DNA of 64,000 nucleotides from Shewanella aquimarina. Lineage in GTDB: Bacteria > Pseudomonadota > Gammaproteobacteria > Enterobacterales > Shewanellaceae. Below, piece by piece: positions 53,136 through 62,395 of the stretch (its first letter is position 1; every line of letters starts with the position of its first letter). The DNA lies in assembly GCF_023349185.1 (NCBI RefSeq), contig NZ_JAKIKY010000018.1, forward strand, positions 1 through 64,000, given 5' to 3'. The notes below the pieces were generated by a model, which made no database searches, was not told the origin of the DNA, and was given only the letters and a program-made list of their open reading frames with translations. Both the position numbers and the translations under genes were made by a program.

Positions 53136-53723
53136 CTAGAAGCCTTCGACCCCTTTCATATCAGGTAAGTGGTGAGCAATACCCTTATGACAATCGATAC
53201 AGGTCTTCTCGCCACTGGCCAATGACGTGGAGTGCATATTGGCCGCACGTGTCGATTGACGAGTAAAGTCCATGTAGTCGAAATTGTGGCAGTTACGACA
53301 TTCAAGCGAATCGTTGGCCTTCAGTCGTTCCCATTCATGCTCTGCCAATTCGCGGCGCTTGGCCTCAAACTTGTCACGAGTATTGATGGTGCCGAATATC
53401 TTGCCCCAAACTTCTTTAGAGGCCTGCATCTTACGGGCGATCTTGTCTGTCCAGTTATGGGGGACGTGACAATCCGGACAGGTCGCACGCACACCACTAC
53501 GGTTGGTAAAGTGTATCGTCGACTTGAGTTCCTGATACACGTTATTTTCCATCTCGTGACAGCCGATACAGAAGGCTTCCTGGTTAGTGGCTTCCAGGGC
53601 GGTGTTAAATCCCCCCCAGAAGATCACCCCAGCGACGAAGCCACCCAAGGTGAGAAAACCTAAGCTAAAGTGCACGCTGGGTTTTCTTAATACCTGCCAG
53701 ATCTTTTTCAACTTATCTAACAT
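53136..53723 (-). CDS. napC: Tetrahaem cytochrome c NapC
   Basis: NapC oxidises membrane quinol and passes electrons to NapB and NapA. The 195 residues have one N-terminal TM anchor (about 15-38) and four CxxCH haem sites: CIGCH (52-56), CPDCH, CRNCH and CIDCH, consistent with the NapC/NirT family. The last gene of the napEDABC operon, 10 bp after napB. The C-terminal sequence (GIAHHLPDMKG) fits the family. Confidence 0.95.
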   Translation of the reverse strand: MLDKLKKIWQVLRKPSVHFSLGFLTLGGFVAGVIFWGGFNTALEATNQEAFCIGCHEMENNVYQELKSTIHFTNRSGVRATCPDCHVPHNWTDKIARKMQASKEVWGKIFGTINTRDKFEAKRRELAEHEWERLKANDSLECRNCHNFDYMDFTRQSTRAANMHSTSLASGEKTCIDCHKGIAHHLPDMKGVEGF

Positions 53724-53733
53724 AGGGCCGCTC

Positions 53734-54213
53734 CTAGTGCTTAACAGCTTCAGCTTTAATCAGGTGGTCGATATCGATAAATTCATTATCGACCATGGTT
53801 TTCGCATCCAGCTGTGGCACATGGCACTGAGTACAGAAATAGCGACGTGGAGACAGATCCGCTAAGAAGTTGTTTTCCCTGTCCATGTAGTGAGTGACAC
53901 TCACCATAGGTGCCTGTGAATCCCCGACACGCTTGCGAGCGTGGCAAGACATACACTTATTCACCTTAAGGTCTATCTGGTAGCCGTCGATCTTGTGAGG
54001 GATCACCGGCGGCTGCATCGGATAGTTACGCACCTGCTTAACGTCTGTGTTACGCACCTTCTGCATCACAGGTGGTGTCGGGTTAGTGTTCAATGGCGCC
54101 TGCCTGAGGGTGGCAAGCTTCTCTTCGGGCACGCTGGCAGCCAGGCTGCTAAAGGTCGCGCCGACAGAGAGAGTCACCAGAGTCGCCAAAGTTACAAGTT
54201 TCAATGATTTCAT
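53734..54213 (-). CDS. napB: Dihaem cytochrome c NapB
   Basis: NapB is the small subunit of the periplasmic nitrate reductase, passing electrons from NapC to NapA. The 159 residues have a signal peptide (TLATLVTLSVGATFSSLAA) and two CxxCH haem sites: CMSCH (87-91) and CTQCH (127-131). Histidines at residues 73 and 108 may act as further axial ligands. It lies between napA (11 bp) and napC (10 bp). Confidence 0.96.
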   Translation of the reverse strand: MKSLKLVTLATLVTLSVGATFSSLAASVPEEKLATLRQAPLNTNPTPPVMQKVRNTDVKQVRNYPMQPPVIPHKIDGYQIDLKVNKCMSCHARKRVGDSQAPMVSVTHYMDRENNFLADLSPRRYFCTQCHVPQLDAKTMVDNEFIDIDHLIKAEAVKH

Positions 54214-54224
54214 GGTGATTCTCC

Positions 54225-56720
54225 TTATGCCTTAACTACTTTAACTGCGCACTTCTTAAAGTCAGTCTGTTTAGACAAAGGATCCGTCGCATCTAGCGTC
54301 ACCTTGTTAATCAGCTGGCTGGCATCGAACCAAGGCACAAAGACCAGACCGACAGGCGGCTTGTTACGGCCACGGGTCTCGACACGTGTCTTGATCTCAC
54401 CGCGGCGAGAAACCACCTTCACCTCGTCGCCACGACGCAGGCCGCGTTTCTTGGCGTCATCTGGATGCATGAAGCAGACGGCATCCGGGAAGGCGCGGTA
54501 CAGCTCAGGTACACGCTGTGTCATAGAACCTGAGTGCCAGTGCTCCAGTACACGACCGGTAGAGAGCCAGAGGTTGAACTCTTCATCTGGCGACTCGGCG
54601 GCAGGCTCGTATGGCAATGCGTAGATAACCGCCTTACCATCAGGCTTGCCGTAGAACTGGAAGCCAGTACCTGGTTTCACATAAGGATCGCTGCCTTCAC
54701 GGAAGCGCCACTTGGTCTCTTTACCGTTAACCACAGGCCAGCGCAGGCCGTGCACCTCATGGTAGGTATCGAAGTCTGCCAAATCGTGACCATGGCCGCG
54801 ACCGAAGGCGGCGTACTCTTCAAACAGACCTTTTTGTACATAGTAACCAAAGTGCTTGGCTTCATCGTTCATGTACTTAGGATCGGCCTGCTCGAGCGGG
54901 AACTTATCCACGTTACCGTTCTGGTAAAGTACCTGGAACAGTGTCTTGCCCTTGTACTGAGGGTTCGCCGCCAGTACTTCTTTTGGCCAAACTTCATCTG
55001 TGGTGAAGCGCTTAGAGAACTCCATTAACTGCCACAGATCCGAGCGAGACTCGCCAGGTGCCTTCACCATCTGGTGCCAGAACTGGGTACGACGCTCGGC
55101 GTTACCATAGGCACCCTCTTTCTCAACCCACATGGCGGTTGGCAGAATAAGGTCGGCAGCCTGAGTGGTTACAGTTGGGTAAGCATCTGATACCACAATG
55201 AAGTTTTCAGGGTTACGGTAGCCAGGTAGACCCTCTTCATTAATGTTCGGGCCGGCCTGCATGTTGTTGTTCACCTGCACCCAGTAGGCATTGATGTCAC
55301 CATCTTTGAGGCGACGGTTCTGCTCAACCGCGTGATAGCCAGGCTTAGGTGGAATGATGCCATCCGGGATCTTCCAGATCTTCTCGGCAATCTTTCTGTG
55401 CTCTGGGTTTTTCACTACCAGGTCTGCCGGTAAGCGATGCGAGAAGGTACCCACTTCACGGGCGGTACCACAAGCCGAAGGCTGACCAGTGAGAGAGAAT
55501 GGGCTGTTACCCGGCGTCGAAATCTTACCTGTTAGCAGGTGAATGTTATACATCAGGTTGTTACACCACACGCCACGGGTATGTTGGTTGAAGCCCATGG
55601 TCCAGAATGAGGTCACCTTGGTATTTGGATCGGCGTAGAGTTTCGCCAGTTCAATCAGCTTATCTTCCGGTACACCTGAAAGCTTGCTGACAGAGGCGAC
55701 ATCGTAATCGGCAACGAAGGCCTTGAAGGCGTCAAACTCGATTGGGGTAGACTTACCGGCGGTCTTAACGTTCTTGGCTTTCTGCTGCAGTGGATGACTT
55801 GGGCGTAGGCCATAACCTATGTCGGTCTCACCCTTGCGGAAGTTGACGTGCTTATTGACGAAATCCCAATTTACCGCATCGTTCTGAATGATGTAGTTGG
55901 CGATAAAGTTCAGAATGGCCAGGTCGGTCTGCGGCGTGAAGACGATACCCAGATCGGCAAGGTCAAAGCTTCTGTGGGTGAAGGTAGACAGCACAGACAC
56001 CTTAACATGAGGCGCGCTCAAACGACGGTCGGTGACACGGCTCCAGAGGATAGGATGCATCTCGGCCATGTTAGAACCCCAAAGCACGAAGGCATCGGCG
56101 TTTTCCATGTCATCATAACAACCCATAGGCTCATCGATACCGAAGGTACGCATGAAGCCACCTACAGCTGACGCCATACAGTGACGGGCGTTAGGGTCGA
56201 TGTTGTTAGAGCCAAAACCCGCCTTCATTAGCTTAGAGGCGGCATAACCTTCCCAAACGGTCCACTGGCCTGAGCCGAACATACCGATAGCGGTTGGGCC
56301 CTTCTTCTTGATGGTGGCTTTCCACTTCTCTGCCATGGTGTCGAAGGCAGTATCCCAGCTTACCGGTGTAAATTCGCCGTGCTTGTCGTATTTACCATTG
56401 GTCATACGCAGCATAGGTGTCTGCAGTCTGTCCTTGCCATACATGATCTTAGACAGGAAGTAACCCTTGATACAGTTAAGACCACGGTTCACCTCACTCT
56501 CGGCGTCACCATGGGTGGCCACCACTTTGCCATCGCGGGTAGCAACAATCACTGAACAACCTGTACCGCAGAAACGACAAGGTGCCTTGTTCCACTCAAG
56601 TTTAGTCTGCTCTGAACTGGTAATTAGGTTGCTTGCCGTTGCGGGCAAGGCCAAACCAGCCACCGAGGCAGCGGCAATGGCCGCATTTGCCTTCATAAAT
56701 TCGCGTCGATTCATCTTCAT
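54225..56720 (-). CDS. napA: Periplasmic nitrate reductase catalytic subunit NapA
   Basis: NapA reduces nitrate to nitrite at a Mo-bis-MGD centre in the periplasm. A Tat signal (NRREFMKANAA at about 4-14) directs folded export. The 4Fe-4S cluster is bound by Cys48, Cys51, Cys55 and Cys83 (C-x2-C-x3-C-x27-C). The molybdenum ligand is about Cys181 in NARHCMASAVGG. The 831 residues match the family. The ATG overlaps the napD stop (ATGA), so translation is coupled to the chaperone gene. Confidence 0.97.
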   Translation of the reverse strand: MKMNRREFMKANAAIAAASVAGLALPATASNLITSSEQTKLEWNKAPCRFCGTGCSVIVATRDGKVVATHGDAESEVNRGLNCIKGYFLSKIMYGKDRLQTPMLRMTNGKYDKHGEFTPVSWDTAFDTMAEKWKATIKKKGPTAIGMFGSGQWTVWEGYAASKLMKAGFGSNNIDPNARHCMASAVGGFMRTFGIDEPMGCYDDMENADAFVLWGSNMAEMHPILWSRVTDRRLSAPHVKVSVLSTFTHRSFDLADLGIVFTPQTDLAILNFIANYIIQNDAVNWDFVNKHVNFRKGETDIGYGLRPSHPLQQKAKNVKTAGKSTPIEFDAFKAFVADYDVASVSKLSGVPEDKLIELAKLYADPNTKVTSFWTMGFNQHTRGVWCNNLMYNIHLLTGKISTPGNSPFSLTGQPSACGTAREVGTFSHRLPADLVVKNPEHRKIAEKIWKIPDGIIPPKPGYHAVEQNRRLKDGDINAYWVQVNNNMQAGPNINEEGLPGYRNPENFIVVSDAYPTVTTQAADLILPTAMWVEKEGAYGNAERRTQFWHQMVKAPGESRSDLWQLMEFSKRFTTDEVWPKEVLAANPQYKGKTLFQVLYQNGNVDKFPLEQADPKYMNDEAKHFGYYVQKGLFEEYAAFGRGHGHDLADFDTYHEVHGLRWPVVNGKETKWRFREGSDPYVKPGTGFQFYGKPDGKAVIYALPYEPAAESPDEEFNLWLSTGRVLEHWHSGSMTQRVPELYRAFPDAVCFMHPDDAKKRGLRRGDEVKVVSRRGEIKTRVETRGRNKPPVGLVFVPWFDASQLINKVTLDATDPLSKQTDFKKCAVKVVKA

Positions 56721-56980
56721 TTTTCAACCTCTTCAAGCACTTCACTTTGGTGATACACCATGGCTGCGGACAGCACGCCCTCAATCTTGTTGATCGCCTC
56801 AATATCAGCCATCAGGCCCTTCTGGGTCATGCCTTCCAGCACAACCACCAACTTGACCTCATCGTTAACAGACAACTCTGCGTTTTCCATCTTCATGATT
56901 GTCTGTCTGACACTGGACATAAATTCAGGCTTAACCTGAACCACTAAACTGGTGACGTGAAGTTCATTGCTCATTGACAT
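56717..56980 (-). CDS. napD: NapD, chaperone of the NapA signal peptide
   Basis: NapD binds the twin-arginine signal of NapA and holds back export until the cofactor is loaded. The product of about 87 residues has the ferredoxin-like family pattern ELHVTSLVVQVKPE near the start and KMENAELSVNDEVKLVVVLEG. The ATG at 56978-56980 is preferred because AAGAG lies 5 nt upstream; a GTG two codons earlier and a further ATG two codons later are possible. It overlaps napA by 4 nt. Confidence 0.93.
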   Translation of the reverse strand: MSMSNELHVTSLVVQVKPEFMSSVRQTIMKMENAELSVNDEVKLVVVLEGMTQKGLMADIEAINKIEGVLSAAMVYHQSEVLEEVEK

Positions 56981-57013
56981 TTTCACTCTTAATAATTGTT
57001 CGAATACAGTGGG

Positions 57014-57172
57014 TTAACCTGCACCTGGTGGGCCAGTAAGTATCTGGCTAAACCAGATAGCAAAGCCCAAACCAGAAACGAGTAACACTGACAGCAGGGG
57101 AGCAAGAAAAACGGTTAGAAACACAAATATTTTTAGCTCTAAACTTTTCTCTTCATTAGATGTGGAACTCAT
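57014..57172 (-). CDS. napE: NapE, small membrane protein of the nap operon
   Basis: This 52-codon gene encodes a membrane protein of unclear function typical of nap operons. One TM helix (FLAPLLSVLLVSGLGFAIWF, about 22-41) follows a polar N-terminus MSSTSNEEKSLELK, and the product ends with the family tail TGPPGAG. The Shine-Dalgarno GGAGG lies 6 nt upstream of the ATG. It is the first gene of napEDABC, 33 bp upstream of the napD start. Confidence 0.9.
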   Translation of the reverse strand: MSSTSNEEKSLELKIFVFLTVFLAPLLSVLLVSGLGFAIWFSQILTGPPGAG

Positions 57173-57310
57173 GCATCCTCCAACGGGTCATGCCGGTTTT
57201 CATAGCAGATAAAGTTGGTCTACTTCTGGTTGGATTGTGTCAATCAAACATTAAAGACCATACTTTTCTTCCTGTTTTTTATGGTATCAATAACTTCTTA
57301 ACATTCTGTA

Positions 57311-57326
57311 TACCCCTAAATCGGTA
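57311..57326 (-). promoter_or_regulatory. NarP-type 7-2-7 site upstream of nap
   Basis: TACCCCT-AA-ATCGGTA contains two inverted heptamers fitting TACYYMT with a 2-bp spacer, the arrangement preferred by NarP and NarL. It lies about 140-155 bp upstream of the napE start. Confidence 0.75.
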
Positions 57327-57340
57327 AATTCCATGCAGGT

Positions 57341-57354
57341 TTGATCTGGATCAT
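57341..57354 (-). promoter_or_regulatory. FNR/EtrA (or CRP) site upstream of nap
   Basis: TTGAT-CTGG-ATCAT matches FNR consensus TTGAT-N4-ATCAA in nine of ten positions. It is centred about 29 bp upstream of the NarP site, the same order as in E. coli napF. A CRP reading is also possible. Confidence 0.65.
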
Positions 57355-57489
57355 CCTTTTGCAGCAGATAAAACTCAGATCACTTCTCCTACACAGCAAT
57401 TTCGATTGAGAAAGCAACAAAATGAATAAATTAGCTATTCATAAACAACTAAAACATAGTCATAAAACGGCGAATAGGTAAGTCAAAGT

Positions 57490-57503
57490 GTGATCTAAAT
57501 CGT
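57490..57503 (-). promoter_or_regulatory. Weaker FNR-like site
   Basis: GTGAT-CTAA-ATCGT keeps TGAT and ATC but not the outer bases of the FNR palindrome. It is further from the nap promoter and may be chance. Confidence 0.25.
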
Positions 57504-57543
57504 TAAAATATATCGATGGGGGTAGGCGTGATTTTCACGGGCA

Positions 57544-57573
57544 TAAAAAAAGCACCCGTTGCGGGTGCTTCCT
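57544..57573 (-). terminator. Rho-independent terminator of hrpA
   Basis: On the minus strand AAGCACCCG and CGGGTGCTT arms are followed by seven T residues. It also separates hrpA from nap regulatory DNA. Confidence 0.93.
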
Positions 57574-57591
57574 TAGTCTTTATGACAATGA

Positions 57592-60500
57592 TTAGGCTTC
57601 GGCGATGCGGTTGAGGATGCGCTTCTCCGAAATCGGATAGGCGGTGCCTAACACCTGGGCGAAACAGGAGACACGGTACTCCTCTATCATCCAGCGCGCC
57701 TCCTGCAGCGCCTCGGGCACGGCTGCACTCTTAGGCACCTTGGCCAGTTGCGCCGCTAAGGTCTGCTGTACATTGTTAATGCTGTGCAGGTGCAGGCGGT
57801 CACGGTTTGGATCCACTGGCAGTTTGTCTAAACGATTATCTATCGCCTTGATATAACGGATTAAATCCGCCAGGCGCTGCCAGCCGCACCGCTCAACAAA
57901 ACCCTTGAATACCAGGTTATCCAGTTGGGTCTGAATATCACTCATGGCAAAGGCAATATCCAGGCTGATCTTGCCCTTGAGGCGCTTCTTCACCTTCTGA
58001 TACAGGGTCAGGATCTCCTCCACCTGCAAGGCTATCTTGGCCGCCGTAGGGTTAAGATCCTGACGCACGACATCTTTAGCCTGCTCGAACTGCTCGGCGC
58101 TGCGTACATCCAGCCCCTTCTCGTCGAGCAGCTGCTGCACCGCCGCCGATAGGATATCGTCGATCAGATACTGCACCTGGCCAAAGGGATTGAAATACAT
58201 GGCCAGCTTTGCCTTGTTGGGCAGGGTGTTTTGCAGATGTTTCACTGGCGATGGCATGTTAAGCAGCAACAGGCGCTGTAAACCTGCCTTGTGACAACGA
58301 CCGGCCTCATGCTCGTCATCGAACAGCTTGATCGCCACACTCGTCTTATTATCCACTAGCGCAGGAAACGCCTTCACCTGGAAGTTACCACGCTGCTTCT
58401 CATACTGCTTGGGCAGATCGCCAAAGCTCCACTGAGTCAGCTCGTTCTGCTCTATGCCGCTCTCGGCCACGTTGCGTATCGCCTGGGTCACCTTGCCCTG
58501 CAGCTGCGCCTTCAACTGCTCAAGGTCGCGGCCCTGAGCCAGCAACTTGCCCTTATCATCTTCTACTTTGAAATTTATCAGCAAATGGGACGCGAGCTGA
58601 GTAAGATCGAAATCATCGGCTGAGATACGCACGCCGCTCATACGCAGCAGTTGCTTACACATGGCATCCAGCAGACTCATCTCACTACTGCTGTTAGTAT
58701 TAGCCATCGCCTGCAGGCAGGCCCTGGCATAATCCGGCGCCGGCACAAAGTTGCGCCTCAGCGTCTTAGGCAGGGACTTGATCAGCGCGGTGATCTTCTC
58801 TTCGCGCAGGCCAGGCACCAGCCAGTCGAAGCCCTGGGCCTCAATCTGGTTAAGCAGCGCGACGGGAAGATGCACCGACACGCCATCATCCACGTCGGCC
58901 GGTTCGAAGTGATAGCTCAGGGGCAGATTAAAGTTGCCCTGATGCCAGCTGTCGGGGAAGTCCAGCGCCGAGACATGATCGTCGCTACGCTTCATCAGCG
59001 CGTCACGCTCGAAATCCAACAGATGAGGCTGACGTTTCTTCTCCTGCTTCCACCAGGTTAATAGCTTAGGCGCGTTGTAGATCCCCTGTGGAATACGGGC
59101 ATCATAGAAGTCCACCAGCGCCTGCTCGTCCACCAAGATGTCGCGGCGGCGAGACTTGTGCTCCAGCGCCTCGATATCGTCGATAAGCGCACGGTTGTTG
59201 ACGAAGAAGGCTTCCTTGGTGCGCAGCTCCCCTTCGGCCAGCGCACTGCGAATAAAGATCTCCCGGGCCTCGACAGGCTCGATGGGGCCATATTGCACCC
59301 GGCGACGATTGACTATGGTCAGGCCGTAGAGCTGCTGATTCTCCAGCGCCACCACACTGCCCTGCTTGGCCTCGAAATGGGGCTCCACATAACTCTTCTT
59401 CACCAGATGACCGGCCAGGGGCTCGACCCATTCAGGTTGGATCTTGGCACAGCAGCGAGCAAACAGGCGTGAGGTCTCGGTCATCTCGGCGGCCATGATC
59501 CACTTTGGTCCCTTCTTAGCCAGCGGTGAGCCAGGAAAGACGAAGAACTTGCGATTGCGCGCACCTAAGTATTCGTTGTCCTTATCTTTGAAGCCGATAT
59601 GACTCAACAACCCGGTCAGCAATGACTTGTGTAGCAGCTCATAATCGGCGGGCTCGCTGTTGAGCTTCCACTTGAGATCATGCACCGCCTGACGTAACTG
59701 GGTATAGAGATCCTGCCACTCACGCACCCGCAAGTAGGCCAAAAATTCCTGCTTACACAGCTTGCGGAACTGGCTGGCAGACAACGCCTTTTGTTGCTCC
59801 TTGATGTGATCCCACAGCTTCACCCAGGCGATGAAGTCAGAGTCCTTATCGCTGAAGCGTCGGTGAGCCTCATCGGCGGCCTGCTTCTTGTCCATAGGAC
59901 GCTCGCGGGGGTCTTGAATCGATAGACCTGCGGTGATCACCAATGTCTCATGCAGGCAGCCATATTCCTTGGCCTGCACCACCATGCGCGCCAGGCGTGG
60001 ATCGACCGGGATACTCGCCAGCTGACGCCCCAGAGGGGTGAGTTGCAGCTGCCCCTTGTGTTTGCGCACCGACTGCAGCTCTTCGAGCAGCAGGAAGCCA
60101 TCGCGAATGTATCTCGCATCGGGTGGCTGAATAAAGGGGAAGCCTTCGATATCGCCAAGTCCGATAGAGAGCATCTGCAAAATAACAGAGGCCAGGTTGG
60201 TCCTTAGGATCTCTGGATCGGTGAACTCGGGGCGGTTGTTAAAGTCCGCCTCATCGTAGAGGCGAATACAGATCCCCGGCGCCACACGGCCACAACGGCC
60301 CTGACGCTGGTTGGCACTGGCCTGAGAGATAGGCTCAATCGGCAGGCGCTGCACCTTAGTGCGATAGCTGTAGCGGCTGATGCGCGCCGTACCCGGATCG
60401 ATCACATACTTGATGCCAGGCACGGTTAATGAGGTTTCAGCCACGTTGGTAGCCAGCACGATACGCCGGCCGCGATGGCTCTTGAACACCTTTGACTGCT

Positions 60501-61506
60501 CACCATAGGAAAGACGGGCATACAGGGGCAAGATCTCGGTATCGCGGTACTGCTGCTTGTTGAGCTGGTCCGCCAGGTCACGAATCTCTCGCTCACCATT
60601 GAGGAAGATGAGAATATCCCCCGGCCCTTCGGCCATCAGCTCCTCTACCGCGGCGAAGATGCCATCGGTGAGATCTAAGTCTTCATCCTGCTCGCGAACC
60701 AGAGGCCGGTAGCGGGTCTCAACCGGATAGGTACGGCCCGAAACCTCGATCACAGGCGCGTTATTGAAATGCTTGGAGAAACGCTCCACGTCTATGGTGG
60801 CCGAGGTGATGATCACCTTGAGATCCGGGCGGCGCTTGAGCACGCTCTTGAGGTAACCCAGGATAAAGTCGATATTCAGGCTTCGCTCGTGGGCCTCATC
60901 GATAATGATGGTGTCGTACTGATCCAGATATTTGTCTGAACTCAGTTCCGCCAGCAAGATACCGTCCGTCATCAGCTTGATGTAAGAGGTCGGCTTGATG
61001 GCATCTGCGAAACGCACCTTAAAGCCTACCACTTCGCCCAGTGGGCTGTTTAACTCTTCGGCCACACGAGTCGCCACGCTGCGGGCGGCCAGTCGTCTTG
61101 GCTGGGTGTGGCCAATCAGGCCACGGGTGCCCAGGCCCAGTTCGAGACAGATCTTCGGCAGCTGGGTCGTCTTACCCGAACCTGTCTCACCGGCCACAAT
61201 TACCACCTGGTTATTGGCGATCGCCTCGACTATCTCGCCGCGCTTTTGCGATACCGGCAAGGCGTCGGGATAGCTGATCTCGGGACGATTCTGCCTACGG
61301 GCCTCGGCCTTGGCCGCGGCGGCAATGGCCTGCTCCTCCAGCTCGGCCAGCACAGCTGATTTTTGCTCGCCGTCAGCTTGTTTTTTCAGTCGATGAAGGC
61401 GGCGCTTGATCCGAGAGGCATCGGCCTGGAAACACTGGTTGAGGAAGGCATGAGACAGGGGGTGACGTGGCGAATTCAAAGGAAAGACCCATATAGCAAA
61501 ACACAA
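57592..61506 (-). CDS. hrpA: ATP-dependent RNA helicase HrpA (DEAH-box)
   Basis: HrpA is a DEAH-box helicase active on RNA and stalled ribosomes. The 1304-codon frame matches E. coli HrpA. The Walker A motif GETGSGKTT is near residue 107, DEAH near 204, SAT near 238 and QRQGRCGR near 405, followed by the winged-helix, ratchet and long C-terminal domains. The start is unresolved: no ATG is in frame before the conserved region. TTG at 61504-61506 or at 61477-61479 are the candidates. Confidence 0.95.
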   Translation of the reverse strand: MCFAIWVFPLNSPRHPLSHAFLNQCFQADASRIKRRLHRLKKQADGEQKSAVLAELEEQAIAAAAKAEARRQNRPEISYPDALPVSQKRGEIVEAIANNQVVIVAGETGSGKTTQLPKICLELGLGTRGLIGHTQPRRLAARSVATRVAEELNSPLGEVVGFKVRFADAIKPTSYIKLMTDGILLAELSSDKYLDQYDTIIIDEAHERSLNIDFILGYLKSVLKRRPDLKVIITSATIDVERFSKHFNNAPVIEVSGRTYPVETRYRPLVREQDEDLDLTDGIFAAVEELMAEGPGDILIFLNGEREIRDLADQLNKQQYRDTEILPLYARLSYGEQSKVFKSHRGRRIVLATNVAETSLTVPGIKYVIDPGTARISRYSYRTKVQRLPIEPISQASANQRQGRCGRVAPGICIRLYDEADFNNRPEFTDPEILRTNLASVILQMLSIGLGDIEGFPFIQPPDARYIRDGFLLLEELQSVRKHKGQLQLTPLGRQLASIPVDPRLARMVVQAKEYGCLHETLVITAGLSIQDPRERPMDKKQAADEAHRRFSDKDSDFIAWVKLWDHIKEQQKALSASQFRKLCKQEFLAYLRVREWQDLYTQLRQAVHDLKWKLNSEPADYELLHKSLLTGLLSHIGFKDKDNEYLGARNRKFFVFPGSPLAKKGPKWIMAAEMTETSRLFARCCAKIQPEWVEPLAGHLVKKSYVEPHFEAKQGSVVALENQQLYGLTIVNRRRVQYGPIEPVEAREIFIRSALAEGELRTKEAFFVNNRALIDDIEALEHKSRRRDILVDEQALVDFYDARIPQGIYNAPKLLTWWKQEKKRQPHLLDFERDALMKRSDDHVSALDFPDSWHQGNFNLPLSYHFEPADVDDGVSVHLPVALLNQIEAQGFDWLVPGLREEKITALIKSLPKTLRRNFVPAPDYARACLQAMANTNSSSEMSLLDAMCKQLLRMSGVRISADDFDLTQLASHLLINFKVEDDKGKLLAQGRDLEQLKAQLQGKVTQAIRNVAESGIEQNELTQWSFGDLPKQYEKQRGNFQVKAFPALVDNKTSVAIKLFDDEHEAGRCHKAGLQRLLLLNMPSPVKHLQNTLPNKAKLAMYFNPFGQVQYLIDDILSAAVQQLLDEKGLDVRSAEQFEQAKDVVRQDLNPTAAKIALQVEEILTLYQKVKKRLKGKISLDIAFAMSDIQTQLDNLVFKGFVERCGWQRLADLIRYIKAIDNRLDKLPVDPNRDRLHLHSINNVQQTLAAQLAKVPKSAAVPEALQEARWMIEEYRVSCFAQVLGTAYPISEKRILNRIAEA

Positions 61507-61544
61507 AGCCGGGATCCTACCAAGGAACGCGCCATTTTGATATG

Positions 61545-61566
61545 AAAAATCGCCCCAGAGGGGCGA
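61545..61566 (-). terminator. Rho-independent terminator of the CBS protein gene
   Basis: On the minus strand TCGCCCC and GGGGCGA arms precede a TTTTT run. It ends the CBS-domain gene before hrpA. Confidence 0.85.
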
Positions 61567-61635
61567 ATTTGTTCACCCGATTATCCGGCTCACTGCATGA
61601 GAATGCTAGATAAAAAGGTGAACATAAGCATTAAC

Positions 61636-62052
61636 TTAGGCAGGTTTAAGATAACACTCCTGCATTGAGGTGTTGATCGCCCGGAGCACGGCATTTCTGT
61701 CTATGATGCCGACCACCCTGCCCTGGTCGATCACCGGATAGATCTTTGGCTTTGGCAGCAGCATCTGCTCGGCCAGGCTGATGATGGGCTCATCCTTAGA
61801 GACAGTCAGCACGTCGGTGCGCATGCAGTCACTCACATTGGCGGTGAGATCGCAATGATAGGTACTCTTTAACATCACGGCTAAACAATCTTGTTGCGAC
61901 AAAAACCCCACCAAATGACCCTGTGCATCGACCACGGCTGCGCCTAATTTTTTTTGTGAGAGCAGCTTTTCGACCGCGGCCGCCAGTGTCATGTCTGCCT
62001 GTAATAACACCGGTTGGCGATCCATATAATCAACGACTTTCATCGATTCCAT
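61636..62052 (-). CDS. Protein of two CBS domains
   Basis: This 138-residue cytoplasmic protein consists of two CBS domains in tandem (about 10-62 and 72-130), a Bateman module that binds adenosine nucleotides. Key pieces are DYMDRQPVLLQADMTLAAAV, LVGFLSQQDCL, DCMRTDVLTVSKDEPI and VVGIIDRNAVLRAI. No effector domain is attached. The ATG at 62050-62052 is chosen because AAGGAG lies 8 nt upstream. It is divergent from hyaA, so the two may share regulatory DNA. Confidence 0.9.
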   Translation of the reverse strand: MESMKVVDYMDRQPVLLQADMTLAAAVEKLLSQKKLGAAVVDAQGHLVGFLSQQDCLAVMLKSTYHCDLTANVSDCMRTDVLTVSKDEPIISLAEQMLLPKPKIYPVIDQGRVVGIIDRNAVLRAINTSMQECYLKPA

Positions 62053-62205
62053 ATTCTGACTCCTTAATCGTGTCCGCACCTTAAGTGTAATTAAGGTTGG
62101 TCTAAAAAGCCGAAGTTTTAACCAATTTTATTTATAAGCAAAGAAAACAAACATTTGCGTAACAGCACAAGAATTTGAGCTGACTCCCAATATTGTTAGG
62201 AAATA

Positions 62206-62218
62206 GGACATTTTGTCC
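62206..62218. promoter_or_regulatory. Palindrome in the CBS-hyaA intergenic region
   Basis: GGACA-TTT-TGTCC is a perfect dyad about 180 bp upstream of the hyaA start. Its binding protein is not known. Confidence 0.3.
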
Positions 62219-62296
62219 CATGTTTTTAAATAAACTTGATCCAGCTCATACCTATGCAAGCTTAAAAGCCCTTGCGAATCACAAGGTTTCTAAATG

Positions 62297-62310
62297 TTGA
62301 CATACATCAA
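62297..62310 (+). promoter_or_regulatory. FNR-like site upstream of hyaA
   Basis: TTGAC-ATAC-ATCAA matches the FNR palindrome TTGAT-N4-ATCAA with one change. It lies inside the perfect dyad TGTTGA-N6-TCAACA and about 90 bp upstream of the hyaA start, suiting anaerobic control. Confidence 0.55.
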
Positions 62311-62395
62311 CAATCGCGCCGAATTTGAGGCCTAAACTAAGTTACTGAATCGTGCCACTACATTTTCGCATCAAAATGAAAACAAAGGGTTAACC

